Below are positions 9,861-21,469 of a stretch of DNA of 64,000 bases, in pieces. Made by a program: the position numbers and the translations under genes. The stretch's first letter is position 1. Each line of letters starts with the position of its first letter. This stretch comes from Atherinomorus stipes. Its lineage: Eukaryota; Chordata; Actinopteri; Atheriniformes; Atherinidae. The stretch is from NCBI GenBank assembly GCA_023101725.1, contig JALJCO010013400.1, positions 248,001 through 312,000 on the forward strand, written 5' to 3'. The notes under the pieces were generated by a model, which ran no database searches, was not told where the DNA came from, and saw only the letters and a program-made list of their open reading frames with translations.

Positions 9861-12524
9861 TATTCAGTTTCTTTCAGACACCAGGTCATTGGTAGCCTAC
9901 TGAGATAACAGAAAACTGTTTTTTGTTTTTCTTTTACAATATTGTTCTCTTAGAAAAGTCTATTTGATTATCCATTGATACACACAGAACATAAAGCAGC
10001 AACTGGAATATCTTTAAGTAATTTCATATATGCAAGCATAAACACTATTAGATATTAATGCAGTTTAGGCCATCTGTGCAATATGTATATTTTGTGTGGA
10101 TTAATATTACAATGACAATAAATTTGCTATATCTTGTGCAGCCCTATAGTTTTCATGTCAGGTGGAATTTTGCACATCACAATCAAAATAGTTTGGATAA
10201 ATCCCATTTCTATTACTCTAAATTAATACCAGCTGATGTTTAGAAACACCTATTACAGAGTTTGTTTCATTTCATTTATTTATTTCGAACTGAAGGTAAA
10301 GACAAACGCTCACATTTGGCACACAAAATAATAAAAACATTATAGTTCGAAAAAGAGTTTTGGAAGAAGTTTAGAAAAACTTATCAGGTCCCAAGCCCTT
10401 TAGTCAGATGCAACTTAAATTTAACGTTCACTGTGATTTAACAAAAATTCTTGACACAATGCACCATATTTGATAAGAACAAAATTCTCCAAAAAATTAT
10501 AGTCCACAATAAAAGTATACTGATTATTAATAATACTCAATAATGATTTTACACTTGTTCCACTTCCACTGTGGTCTTTTACAAAGAGATGTTAATGTTG
10601 TGGTTTTCTGGCTCTGGGAAACTCAACTTCTATATTTTTTTTCCTTTTTTTAAAAACTTTCCTCGTATTGCTCTTGGATTCAGACAGGGCCAGGACCAGA
10701 GTAGCGTACTCGTAGATCCCAGCTGCCTGAATGAAGAAAATAGTGTCGTTATAACCCCAAACCACATGAATGTAAAGGCCACACAAGATCTTTTTTCTTC
10801 TTTTTTTCTTCACAGGAAAAAAATTCTGAATTTATGATTAAGATTTTAGGGGATTATAGATGCTGGAACGGGACCTTGTTTCCAAAAGTGAGTCTGTTCC
10901 CTTTGACTCCCTTTAAAAAAAAAAAAAAAAGAAGAAATCCTACTGCTCTACATCAGGAGGGAAAAAAACATGTGTGCAGTCTTGTATAAGAAATGTTTTT
11001 TTTTTTTGCTTTCAAAGCTAATTGTCCTCATTGGACAGCTGTGCAGGGGGTGGACTTACTTCCTGATTTAATTGCATCAAGATTTAAAGTTCATAACTTT
11101 TAATGTGAATGCCATCTGACTGTTGTGTGCACAGTGTTCATGTATCAGATTGATTAATCTGTCGTGGCTCCAAAAGCCACCAGTGAAAAGATTTAAGGCT
11201 TAGTAAATTGATGTTTGTATTTGGCAAACAAAAACTTGAAGAGCTTAAATATTTGAGTCTGATTTCTACAGCAGTAAATTATTGCACCAGCTCCAGACAA
11301 CTTTCCCTCCATTTCCTACTAAACCTCTAAATGAGCTGACAGGTTACCATCTTTTTTCCTTTTTTCTTCGCTGGAGTACAGGAGGTGCTGCTCGTGAGTC
11401 ACTTTCACTCTTGTTTACAGAGGCCTGCTTTGCTGGTAATTGGGCTGAGTGAATGTATAAGAATCAAACTCAAACATGAAGCGAAAAACCATTTTTGCAG
11501 CACAACAGGAAACAAACTGTAGGAGTTAAATGTGTGTGCGTGTGTGTGCGTGTGTTTATGTATATTTGACACATGTTGGTCTAGTTTTTGCAGCATGTCC
11601 CCACAAAGCAGAGCTCATTAGAAACTGGATGAGTTGGTGTTAGAGCCACAGATTCTTCATTCAGAATCGTATTTTTGAGCTTTCAGTGAGTTTTTTTTTT
11701 CTTAAAGAGAAGTGGTACAGTCATACAAACAAATGGGCTGCAGGTGAATGTGCTAGTTCTCACATTTCTGTGTGTGTAGGTGTATGACAGGGCAGCATAT
11801 GGTTAGCCCTGCATGTAGTAAAATATTAGAAAGCAGAGTCAGCAAGAAGGGCACTGAGTGTGTGTTTTTAACGTGCAAGTGTGTGTCCTCCAGCGTGTGT
11901 GAGTGTCCCATGGGGAGTGGAAATCTGCCGGACATAGACAACTGGGCATGACAAGCTCCCACTGTGAAAACACACAGTCAAACGTACCGTCTCTCCTCTG
12001 TCAGTGCCAGCATGGCCAGTTGGCATCTAAAAGCCATCTTTCCTTTTTTTTTTCCTCCCCAAGTCAAAGGCATCACATAGAGCATCTTGTATCACAGTCG
12101 TCATCACAATTAGACTACTCAGTATGCATTAAGAGGAGTAAATGAGGATCTGTGTGTGTGTGAGTGGTGTTCTTCATCTCCTCTTCTCTCTCAATCACAT
12201 ACTTTTTCCATGAAGTGATATTTCAGAATCTGTTTTTACAGGATGACTTCAGGGTTGAAGAAATATTTTGATATTCGTTGGTGTCACTTCAGAAAAAAAT
12301 GTCACACTCTGAGTAAATTAAATCTGTCGTGTCTCTGCTCATCAGGGTCTTTTCGTATGAACAGCAACCCCCTTTTTTTTTTCTTTTTTGTGACACCTTA
12401 GTTACTAACATTTTCATACATTTTCCCAAGAATGTAAACTTACATTCAAGAAGAGTTAAACTGAAAACTAAACAGGCAAAATCAAACAGAACAAAGATGG
12501 ATGTGGGGGGGATGACGACAAAAA
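9861..12524. other. No gene recognised; weak retroposon relic and simple repeats
   Basis: Mostly unique AT-rich sequence. About 10258-10400 (TTTATTTATTTCGAAC ... GGAAGAAGT) resembles a decayed retroposon 3' end. Small GT repeats occur around 11531-11556 and poly-A/T runs at 10915-10930 and 10996-11008. No coding exon could be supported. Confidence 0.45.
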
Positions 12525-12830
12525 GTCAAAGCCTTTATTGTCCTTGTATGACAGTGCTTACAGCAAAAACTGGGAGCAGTGCTGCAACAGGTGCATTACA
12601 GTACATTACAAAACAATGTATAAAAAACAAGAATAACAACAGAAGCAAGAATATATAATAAATATAATTAGAGTAACAGAGTAAAATATTTAAAAATATG
12701 TTTACAGTAATTACAGTGAAAATCAGTTTTTGCACAGATGAGAAAAAATGGTAGGTGTGCTGCAGGTGTCCCTCTAACCTCTGGTGCTCATGGAAGGGAA
12801 CAGTCCTCTGTCTTCTTCGGGGTGTAGTCA
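12525..12830 (-). repeat. Decayed retroposon 3' end
   Basis: Read on the minus strand, the sequence ends GACAATAAAGGCTTTGAC. This is a polyadenylation-like tail typical of fish LINE-derived copies. Upstream is an AT-rich body with a short basic open frame (RRRQR). The family was not identified. Confidence 0.4.
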
Positions 12831-12849
12831 CAACACCCTGTAGTCACTA

Positions 12850-13653
12850 GTTATGTTTACATGGACAATAATTAATCTATCTGAGTGAAATCTTTCTGAT
12901 CAGAGCCCCCAGCTGACGTGTTTACGTGGACGGGAAAAAGTGATCCGATTGGTTGTGTTTACTTGATGGACAGATATGTTCGTAATTCTTTTAATGTGCC
13001 AATGGTTACTAGTTCGTTACTGGAAGAACTTTTTAAAATTTACAATCTTTTGACCGTCGAAATGTTCAGTAATCATTAACTCTTTTAGTGGGGATAACAC
13101 AGCCACATAACGGTCCGTACTGGACATGATCATGAACGGTTCCGCTATGGATCCGGGGCAAAGGTGCAGCTACAGCTTTAGGTCTGCCTACTGTATGCTC
13201 CGCCTAACATCAGAATTTCCAGTCAGAACGCGGATCCTCGGCGGATCCTCCCCCCGCCTGTGCAAGTGGACTCCTATATGACTGCAAGGTGGATCCAAGG
13301 CGAACATTGCAGGTGCCGCAGATCTGCGATGCCGTCCATTTGTGATCTGGGGTTGCTGAGCACAGCCCTGTTCTGTTTTGCTTCCGCCGTCTTCCCTGAA
13401 TCTACATCACGCAGCCCCCACATGGTTCAAGCATGCGAAGAGACAAAATTCCACAGAAATGATTGGAATTAACATTTACATGCTCATTTCTTCCTGTTGA
13501 TCAGATTGCTAAAAGGTTTAGACCACTCCTCTCGATTGGGGTGAAAATTCTTTCCCATCGAGGCCCATCGGATCAACTGATATGTTTACATTACATATTT
13601 TTATTCTGATTGGCGTTTGATCGGATCAAAATTGCGCTATGTAAATGCAGCTA
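12850..13653. mobile_element. Fish MITE with GTAGCTGCATTTACAT-type ends, 12-bp flanking repeat
   Basis: Left end GTTATGTTTACATGGAC and right end (reversed) GTAGCTGCATTTACATAGC are imperfect inverted repeats, continued inside by GATCCGAT/GATCGGATC blocks. CTGTAGTCACTA (12 bp) occurs exactly on each side, at 12838-12849 and 13654-13665. A second, more truncated copy lies at 20402-21155. Open frames within it match none I know. Confidence 0.75.
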
Positions 13654-13665
13654 CTGTAGTCACTA

Positions 13666-14183
13666 CACCCTGAAGAGGGTGCAAGTCAATACGCATTGGT
13701 GTATTTTCAACATGTTCTAGCCCATCATATTAAAGGCCTTTTATATTTTATACCTCTTTGAGTGCCTGGACTTGGATTTTTTGGGGGGGGGATTATACTC
13801 TGCCTTCTCAGTTTTTGCACAGATTGAGTTGCTTAAATATTTATATTTAGTCTGTGATTGTGTTCTGAGTGCTGATGCTCTGGGGGGAAAGATCCAAGTC
13901 TGTTTGTCCAGGTTTTGTGAGACCTGTAGCACAGGCTAGAGGACAGCAGGTTGAAAAGGTGGTGACTGGAGGGAAATGAGTCCCTTCCCATGTTTGTGGC
14001 CCTGCTGAGATAGCGCAAATTTGCAGTGATCTCAAGGGAGAGCAGAGAGAAGCCGGTGATAGTCTGAGTGGTGTTTATCCCTCTGGAGATCTTTCCTGTC
14101 TGCTGCTGTGCACCCAACACACCACATTGAGATTCAGTACACCAGTATGCTCTCCATGGCTCTGGAACTCCCTTCCTATGAAG
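13666..14183. other. No gene or element recognised
   Basis: Contains a G-run near 13781-13790. Overlapping short frames on the minus strand around 13741-14120 have no domain or splice support. Confidence 0.4.
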
Positions 14184-14478
14184 TAGGGCCGGGATGACGT
14201 GTTGACGTAATCGATTATGTAAATACTACGATGCAAATTTTGTGCATCAACGCGTCATGTATGACGTCATAATGAGGGCGTCCTGCTAGTGAAGGTCCTG
14301 CACTTCTGCCAGCAGCAGCTCTGAGCAGTGGTCGGTTATCAGCGGTTAAAAATCTGCTCTTCACGTGAACACGTGCAGAGCAGATGTCTGACACGTTCCC
14401 GGCAGAACGGTGCTGGTTACCACTGTGAGTTTATGCGCTGCAGTCGGAACGAAACTGCAGCATGGCCGATGTACTGTC
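14184..14478 (+). mobile_element. hAT-like element, left end only
   Basis: Begins TAGGGCCGGGATGACG followed by repeated TGACGTCA-like segments (14225-14275), a pattern familiar from fish hAT termini. It is cut at 14479 by another element. I found no right terminus or TSD partner. Confidence 0.5.
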
Positions 14479-14481
14479 TAA

Positions 14482-15088
14482 AGGCAGAGACACACCGGGC
14501 CATTTTCAGCCGTCTGGTGTCGTTGTGAAGTCTTCTAAAGTCGGGGGCGTGAGTCAGTTTGGTGTGTTCTGTGTCATCGGCCATCTGCAGCCGTCGCCAA
14601 TACTGTAGGTGTTCTTTTCAGCCAATTGAGCATCTGTAATCACTGTTGGCCAGTCGTTCAGTCAGTGGTGGGCTGACCAAACATACTGGACGAGGCTTGA
14701 CCTTACTGGCGAATCAACAAACAAGAAGACCCGAAGTAAAGGTAAACAAACCAGATGAAGAGCGGACATAATGCAAACTCTCACACATCATTTGGCATCG
14801 TATTGGGACCTTAACTAGCAGTCCTCACTCTTTGCTAACAACAGCAGCAGCAGCTTTTACATGTTTTCTTCTTGAGAAATAGTCCGTCATTTCAGGTTTT
14901 CGCCTGCTGTTGTGGCGACACCATATTTTGCAAATGCGCAGGAGGTACACCCAGGTCTGGGGTCAGCTCAATGTGTTCTTGGACACTTTACTCTCCGTGT
15001 CTGCGAGACTGAAGCCAATTGATCAGCCCGACCCTATTTTCTGGCGACGACCGCGACAGTCGGCAGCCTGTCCGGTGTGTCTCTGCCC
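14482..15088. mobile_element. MITE with AGGCAGAGACACACCGG ends, TAA target site
   Basis: Left end AGGCAGAGACACACCGG and right end CCGGTGTGTCTCTGCCC are inverted repeats flanked by TAA at 14479-14481 and 15089-15091. A 3-bp TAA duplication fits the PIF/Harbinger type. The element is about 607 bp and encodes no transposase. It interrupts the hAT-like fragment to its left. Confidence 0.72.
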
Positions 15089-15091
15089 TAA

Positions 15092-15890
15092 ATGTGTTAC
15101 CTTGTGAAACAGGGTGCACACAGACTTTTTGTGAATGTGAATCAGCCATAAGACCAAGGCCGTAACCAGCTATGAGGTACCTGAGGTAAATACCTCGGTT
15201 AATATTTCCTGGGATTTATAAAAAAAAAAAAAAGTTCATTTTTCCCCCCAAAAAAGAAAAGAAAATCTAATTTATAGAAAGATCGCACATTATATTAACC
15301 GCTATACTGTATACTTTATACTGTATATAAAATAAAAATAAATGAAAAAAGAGTTGTGTTGTCGTATATGAGGTCTCCTTCTAACCTGTAGCGTTACACA
15401 TCACGCTGCAGAACGTTACATTCACAGGTGGCCTTGTTATGTTTTGATTTTGAGGTGAAGAAAAAGAGATCCTCCACCTGAATGAGAGGTAAGGAACAAA
15501 CACACTCCAGTTCGTGCATCTGTCATAACAGTTCAACTTGGGGGGAGTAAAGTTTCTTAATCTCATCGTCATCTTATCTCACTAGCAAATGTTATCTAGC
15601 CTTAATGTCAGAGAAGGAGATGTACATGTTGCTGAACCGGGTGATGTTTACACTCTGCGCAACTGTACCTTGTCTGTGAAATGCGTGAATCTGTCATACT
15701 TGCTCTCCACCCCACTTTGTGGGGTGTCCATCAGGACAGCAGGTCATTAAACCACTGTTCAGAAACAGGGACCGGACACAGATCACAGTTTATCCTCTGT
15801 CTTCAGAGAGAGGAGATTCCCCTGGTTCTTCTGGGTGTTTCCCCTGTCAGAAAATGTGTGTCTGTGTCATGACTCGCTCTGATTGGTTGA
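15092..15890. other. No gene or element recognised
   Basis: Contains A-runs near 15221 and 15250. Possible fragments of the interrupted hAT element may be present, but no terminus is visible. Confidence 0.4.
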
Positions 15891-16114
15891 CGCCCCGCGT
15901 CAAGACACCAAAGTTCAGATTTCCAACTCTGGCGTCTGATACCCCTGACGCGCGTAACGCACATCAAACACTAAAAATCTCAAAACTTGACGCGCGTAAC
16001 GCGCCTAGACGCACCGCAGGATTTTCGACGCCTCCCCGACGCTCGTGGCCATTGACTTTGCATGTAAACCTGACGCCCTTGACGCCCAAATCGCGCTTGG
16101 TCTGAACACACCGT
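15891..16114 (-). mobile_element. MITE fragment with ACGGTGTGTTCAGACC end
   Basis: CpG-rich sequence with recurring GACGC and two TGACGCGCGTAACGC blocks (15948, 15988). It ends at 16114 with an ACGGTGTGTTCAGACC terminus (reverse strand), familiar from fish MITEs. The end lies exactly where the neighbouring TTAA-family copy is cut, so this element probably inserted into it. The other end is not found. Confidence 0.5.
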
Positions 16115-16553
16115 AAGAAACGAAACTCACGACTGCTGCGTCTGGCGCTTCAGGTAACTGCAGCCACGGGCCAAGCCGTCACGGGAGCGTGCACAAACTG
16201 AAGCTATAATGTTGTTTACTAAGCTTTTTCTTCGTAGTTACACTTTTTTAGCGTCTTTCAGTTGATCTGGATCATTTTCTGACGGCAGAAGAATCCATAA
16301 CTATCACTTACAGTGATTGAATTTATCGCGACCGTCTTCTTCCTGTATCAAAACTGCGGATGTAGCGTCATTTGACGTCACGTCCGCAGGGCAGCGCGGG
16401 AAATTTTGGACACCGAATTGCAGTGCATTTGTGGGTGAGAAATGTGGGTGGAAACGTTATTTTTGGTGTTTAGCGCTTCATCACCCATCAGTATTAAAAA
16501 AAATAGACATGCATGTTTGGGTTTTTTAAAATTTCTGCCTCTAGTCCCTTTAA
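16115..16553 (-). mobile_element. TTAA-family MITE 'A', copy 1 (right end intact)
   Basis: Reverse-oriented copy of the family seen complete at 34824-35278. It ends CTAGTCCCTTTAA at TTAA 16550-16553. Its other end lacks the TTGCCTCAAGTCCCTTTAA terminus and breaks off at AAGAAACGAAACTC, next to the MITE fragment at 15891-16114. Confidence 0.78.
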
Positions 16554-16839
16554 GTATGCGCCAATTTTATCTGTGTCATATCTGTAAACATTTAAGACAT
16601 TCTGTTGTTTATGTTTAGGGGCGACAAAATACTGAACACCATCATATTGGTTCCTATGGAACCCCCAAAAGACCGTGCCTCAGAGTAGGGGCTAAAATGG
16701 TTAAAGGGACTGATGGCTGTGTTCCTGTCTGTCCGAATGCTCAAAAAAGCGGCCCTATTCACACCTGACGGGGTGTCATGTGTGCAGATCATTCAGCCAA
16801 ACAGGCATGTCTAAGCACAGAAGTTCAGAGCTAGAGCAC
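16554..16839. other. No feature recognised
   Basis: Short unique stretch between repeats. Confidence 0.4.
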
Positions 16840-17400
16840 GCATCACCTAACCTGACTCCCGCCACCTGGTATTTGCAATACCATCTGGGGAGGGAGTTAA
16901 CCCGATGTCATTTCAAATTAGTCTTTTTTTTCTAAAACTCTTGCATGTGATTGGATAGAAGATCTGTCCGTCATCTTGACTGACACGCTACTTCAGCCAC
17001 TCACGTTGAACCGAATGACGCAACCCGTGACGCAACTCAGAGCGACACCAGAGCCACCACGCATAGAGGATCGAGTTATCAAAACATGTTATCAAGCTCA
17101 AAAAGCTTCAGTCAAACAACATGGCGGCGGCGGCGACAGCTAGTACGAGCGGTAAATAGAGCGGAAATAACTGACTGACTACACTGCTGTCGCCTGTGCT
17201 TCTACATCACATCCGGCCAAAACGCCGCCCATCCTTCAAAAGTCCCACCCGCGATTAGTGATTGGCTCCTATTATTCTCTAACCAGACGAAATCACCTAT
17301 AACTGTCGCCTTACTCAGATGGAGTGCGTGAGGAAAGGGAACGCCCCCGCGTGTACTTGTTGAACGCACCCAGATGATGTAAATCAGGTTACGCATCACC
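16840..17400. mobile_element. Probable DNA element with CpG-rich core
   Basis: ATCACCTAACCTGACTCC at the left and AATCAGGTTACGCATCACC at the right share an inverted TAACCTGA core. The interior contains ATGGCGGCGGCGGCGACAG (17121), which reads as a short Met-Ala start followed by a GT (AGCG|GTAAAT). The borders and superfamily are uncertain. Confidence 0.4.
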
Positions 17401-17439
17401 ACTAGGAATCATACTGTCAGCACCCTCCACTCTAACACT

Positions 17440-17765
17440 ACCACAGTCTTACCCTATAATATCATTGTGATTGTAAAGGACAGCATTTGTAAATGTTCTC
17501 CCACCAGTCTCTTTTTCTGTGCAGCAGCAGTGAAAACTAGCCCCCGCACCTTTGTTGTCCTGGTGACTCATCAAATCGGGGCTCCATTGATGCTGGGTTT
17601 TTATTCTTGTGGCGCATGCGCTAAACCCCAGGTTGAACAAATCTGAGCTGATTAAACCAACTCAAGTCAGCTGTTCTGAAACCGTAAACACAAGTTTCTT
17701 ATCTCAGAGTGGATCAACTCTGAGTTCAGGGGTTACACTGAGTTTGTCCAACCTGTGCCTTTGAC
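17440..17765. mobile_element. MITE fragment with AACTCTGAGTTCAG motif
   Basis: Contains CTCAGAGTGGATCAACTCTGAGTTCAGG and a nearby AACCTG terminus. This resembles fish MITEs carrying inverted AACTCAGAGTT blocks. Only one end is evident. Confidence 0.35.
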
Positions 17766-19250
17766 CACATTACTTCAAACTATTTCATGACATGAGCTCG
17801 CTCAAATAAAGGTGCTTTAAGGTAAATCTACTTATTTAACTGGACCTTTCTAACACAGTTAATTAATGGCTGGAAATTGTAAAACATGAAACAGATAATA
17901 AACTGAAAACATTATTAGTTTAAGTTTTCGATTTGTTGTCCACATGCAGCTGAGAAAACATCTTTCGGTTGGACATCCCCTTTTCTTCCCTCTCATCATT
18001 GATTTTATCTGCTCCGAGTGTGCTTGGCTACTATTGCCTGTCTTAATATCGACTGACATTCTGAACATTTTCTCAGATGATTATTTAATCTATCTCGTCA
18101 ATATTCAAATCAGGTGAAAAAGGATTACAGTCTTCAGAATTTGATCCAAGTCAGGAAGATTTATTCCAATCGATCATTTTGACAACACAAACATGGATGT
18201 TGACTTTATCAGATATGTTTTCTTGTTTGGTGTTGAGCAGACATGGTACAGTGGGTTTATTTCTGCTTGTTGGTGGGAAATATTTGCCTGCAGCTGGGGT
18301 TGTTAGAAATGTTCTGCAGAGCAGCCTCATTCACATGTGAAAAAAAAAACATAGTTGGCCTGATTGTAAACTTAAAAACATATTGATCTTTACCAACATT
18401 TTGAGGTTGGGAGCCTATCTTGAAGCAGAACTTCACAAGAAGTTAAAAATCACAGTAAAGTTTAAAGTCTGAATGGGAACCACAAAGTTTCTCTGATCTT
18501 TTGCCATTAGTGAAGGCTTTGTTATCCATAAAGCCTTATCAAAAATGGAGAAAAGTGAACATGACTGTCATAATTAAGTCAGTCTTGTCTGTAGATTAAA
18601 ATTTTTGTGGTGTTTAAGTGGAAAGTGTCTTCATGACTCGAGGGCTTCAGAAGGTCACCGCATTCCACATGAATCATCCGCTGGGGATTGAGAATATTTA
18701 GAGCAAATTTAATGTCAGTCTGCTTTAAGGGGGCATGCTGCTCTGGACAAAAGCACGACAGACGGACCGAACAACTGACAGTGATGTCTGCAAATCCATC
18801 TGCTGTCAGGGCAGAGAAGACGTGATAGAATGGCACAAATACTCTGAACAATGAGAGGAGGGAATAACAGGGAGCAGCCCAGAAATTCTCAGTACACTTT
18901 CTGTAAATTAAAAAGGAAAACAAGCAACACTTTACTTTATCAAGCGTTAGGCTGCATAGCGAGTTATTTTGTGTTCTCCATGGTTTGATCCCCACTGATC
19001 TGTAGTGGCAAGCAGAAGCTGACAAGTGTTTCGAGGGCCAATTAGCTCCATGCACACAAAGTGGAGTGAAAATGTCAGTGTGTTGTATTGATTATTTAAT
19101 ACACACTCTGTTTTTCAGCTCAAATACGGACAAAAACTGCAAGTTCAACCACCACCCAACATGATTGACAGCTAAATTAATCAATCGCATGCATTAACAA
19201 GAGGATAATCAATGTGTGACGGCATGTGCACCTCATGATCTCTCTCGCAG
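17766..19250. other. Mostly unique sequence, no gene recognised
   Basis: No repeat family recognised. A 158-codon open frame on the minus strand (18579-19055) has no domain, signal or splice evidence. The stretch could belong to an intron, because the exon-like segment at 19251 follows directly. Confidence 0.4.
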
Positions 19251-19327
19251 GAGGTGCGCAGAAAGTTCTACATTTTCCAGGATTTTGTAGGATTTTCGTT
19301 GGGGAAACTGGCACAACGATGTGAAAG
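19251..19327 (+). CDS. Candidate internal coding exon, gene not recognised
   Basis: A 77-nt segment is preceded by a pyrimidine-rich acceptor (TCTCTCTCGCAG) and followed by a good donor (AAAG|GTCAGT). It is open throughout in one frame, reading EVRRKFYIFQDFVGFSLGKL and then AQRCE. The composition, with mixed charged and aromatic residues, looks like real protein rather than random AT-rich translation. It has 25 complete codons plus two bases, so it would end in phase 2. It lies in mostly unique sequence between repeat blocks, as expected for an exon surrounded by large introns. I do not recognise the protein. A chance open frame between cryptic splice sites remains possible, as no other exon in the window clearly joins it. 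Confidence 0.4.
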
Positions 19328-20074
19328 GTCAGTAATGGATTGTTGTTGTTTAAAATGACATAACAGTAATTAGTATTTTATTTTTGGTTTGTGGGTCTGA
19401 ATCCAAGGCAACGTCTAGTTAGTTCCATGATGCAATTTTTATTTGACCTTATATATATGATTGCTGATTTTGAGGAATGCCCGAGGAGCTAAATGTTATT
19501 AGGATGAAAGTGGATTTCCTTTGACATGCATGTAGGCTGTTAAAAACCTACTTGCCATTCTGAGATGTCTGTAGCTCTTAAAACAGATAATGGTGTTCCA
19601 CAAATATATTATTGCAGAACAAGAAAAGCAATTAATGAGATTTGACTTAGTAGGTCACTAGCAGCATATGAAATTGGATTTTTTCTTTTTCCAATTCGAG
19701 GATTTGCCTGATTCATGGTTGATTTTTATTTCTTTAAAAAATTAAATATTCCCTTAGAAAACAAAAGCAGAAAATTACAAAAAAAAAAAAAGAATAAAAG
19801 TGCTAAATGATAAAAATGCATGCGTATTCAAATAAAGGTTTCTCAGAGGAACTTAAAGTGAACATATAGCTACCCCTTAAACTGCTTTTACGCATCAACC
19901 CGCTAAAAGCATACTGGCTTGGATGAACATTGCAAATCCCCTCCTAGATAAATTAAGTGTTTTTCCTTCACTTTCTTTTCACTGATGACAAAACAGATAC
20001 AGTCCCATTAAAAGCCAGTCTGGGTGAACTAATGTACTTTGTTGTAGTGTAATGTCAAAGCAGCTACCCCCAGA

Positions 20075-20076
<2 letters not shown>
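19328..20076. other. No feature recognised
   Basis: AT-rich unique sequence downstream of the exon candidate, with a poly-A tract near 19779-19790. Confidence 0.4.
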
Positions 20077-20162
<86 letters not shown>

Positions 20163-20198
20163 TGTATATATATATATATATACACATATATATATATA
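20077..20198. repeat. (AT)n microsatellite
   Basis: About 120 bp of AT dinucleotide, interrupted by ACTGTATA (20161) and ACACATA (20182). Its translations give spurious Tyr-Ile repeats. Confidence 0.95.
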
Positions 20199-20204
20199 AA
20201 GATA

Positions 20205-20398
20205 TACTTCATTAATGCCAATTAGTGAGCCAATAAGGAAATTCAATCTCTGCATTTAACCCATCTCAGGTTGAACCTGAGAGCAATGCCCGGGGAGCAG
20301 TTGGTGGGGGTCGGGGACCTTGCTCAAGGGTCCACAGTGGTTCGCCTGAGTGCCGTGTCGGGAACTTGAACCCTGGTCTGCTGCGCCAAAGCCCGCGA
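20205..20398 (-). repeat. tRNA-headed SINE
   Basis: On the minus strand a B-box-like GGTTCAAGTTCC is followed by the conserved CTTGAGCAAGGTCCCCGACC region, ACTGCTCCCCGG and a tail AAATGCAGAG. It shares this layout with 46388-46600. It is a polymerase III type retroposon copy with a diverged 5' end. Confidence 0.68.
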
Positions 20399-20401
20399 CA
20401 T

Positions 20402-21155
20402 TACCATTACTGTTCATCTTTCCGATCAACATTTCCGGCTGATGTGTTTACATGGATGGGGGAAAAGTGATCCAATCAGTTGGCTTGATGGGCAGATATA
20501 TTCATAATACTTTTGACAGGCGCAATGGTTCCTAGTTCGAAAGAAGAACTTGAAGAACCTTTTTAAATGTATAATCTTTTGACTGTCGAAATGTTCAATA
20601 ATCATTAACTCTTTCAGTGGGGACTAAAAACGCAGCCATATAACGGTCCGTACAGGACCCGTGGCTGATGCACATGATCATGAATGGATCCACTCTGGGG
20701 CAAAGGTGCAGCTACAGCTTTACATCAGAATTTCCAGACGCGGATCATCAGCGGATCCATTCAGCTGTGCAAGCGGACTGCTATACTCCACAAGGTGGAT
20801 CCAAGGCGAACAGTGCAGCTGCTGCGAATCTGCGGCGCGTCCATTTGCTATCTGGGGTTACCCAGCACAGTCCTGTTATGTTTTGCTTCCGCTGTCTGAA
20901 TCTGCAACGTCACACAACCCCCACGGGGTTCAAGCATGCACAGAGACAAAATTCCCCAGAAATTATTGGAATGAGTGTTTACATGGTCACTTTTTCCAGC
21001 TGATCGGATCGTAAAAAGGTTTAAACCACCACTCTCAATCAGATTGAAGATTTTTTCCAATCGAGGCCGATCGGATCAACTGACGTGTTTACATGACGCA
21101 TTTTTATCCTGATTGGTGTTTAATCGGATCAAAATTGCGCCATGTAAATGCAGCT
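20402..21155. mobile_element. Second copy of the 12850-13653 MITE family
   Basis: Collinear with 12850-13653 through GATGTGTTTACATGGATGGG, ATAACGGTCCGTAC, GATCGGATC and the right end GCCATGTAAATGCAGCT. The left terminus is missing or diverged, and there is no flanking duplication like that of copy 1. Confidence 0.72.
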
Positions 21156-21469
21156 TTCGTTTATTTTAAAATGTAAGATTAGTTATTCTTCAGATTGAAT
21201 TTTGGGCTGCTGAACTACTTATGTGGAACCACTTTAGACTGAAAGCAACACTACATAAGTTTCATGTACATAAAACACTGCTTCTGTCTATTGGAAATGT
21301 ACCTGGGGCTGTCATTGGCCTGCAGGGTCCCAAGGGCTGATCAAGACATGAGCTGTTTTTATTTGTGCACCACAGCATATTGAGCAAAGAAATCAAGCGG
21401 CAAACTCTGGCAAAGAAAGTGAAGCCAACCCAGATGTGCAAAAAATTACAATTCACTCGTCATCTGCTA
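21156..21469. other. No feature recognised
   Basis: Short unique stretch between repeats. Confidence 0.4.

Noticed and set aside
14340..14530. Open frame 14328-14528 as a gene
   Set aside because: It spans the junction of the hAT-like left end and the AGGCAGAG MITE, so it is a mosaic of two repeats.
18579..19055. 158-codon open frame on the minus strand
   Set aside because: No recognisable domain, no upstream acceptor or initiation context, and its composition is consistent with chance.
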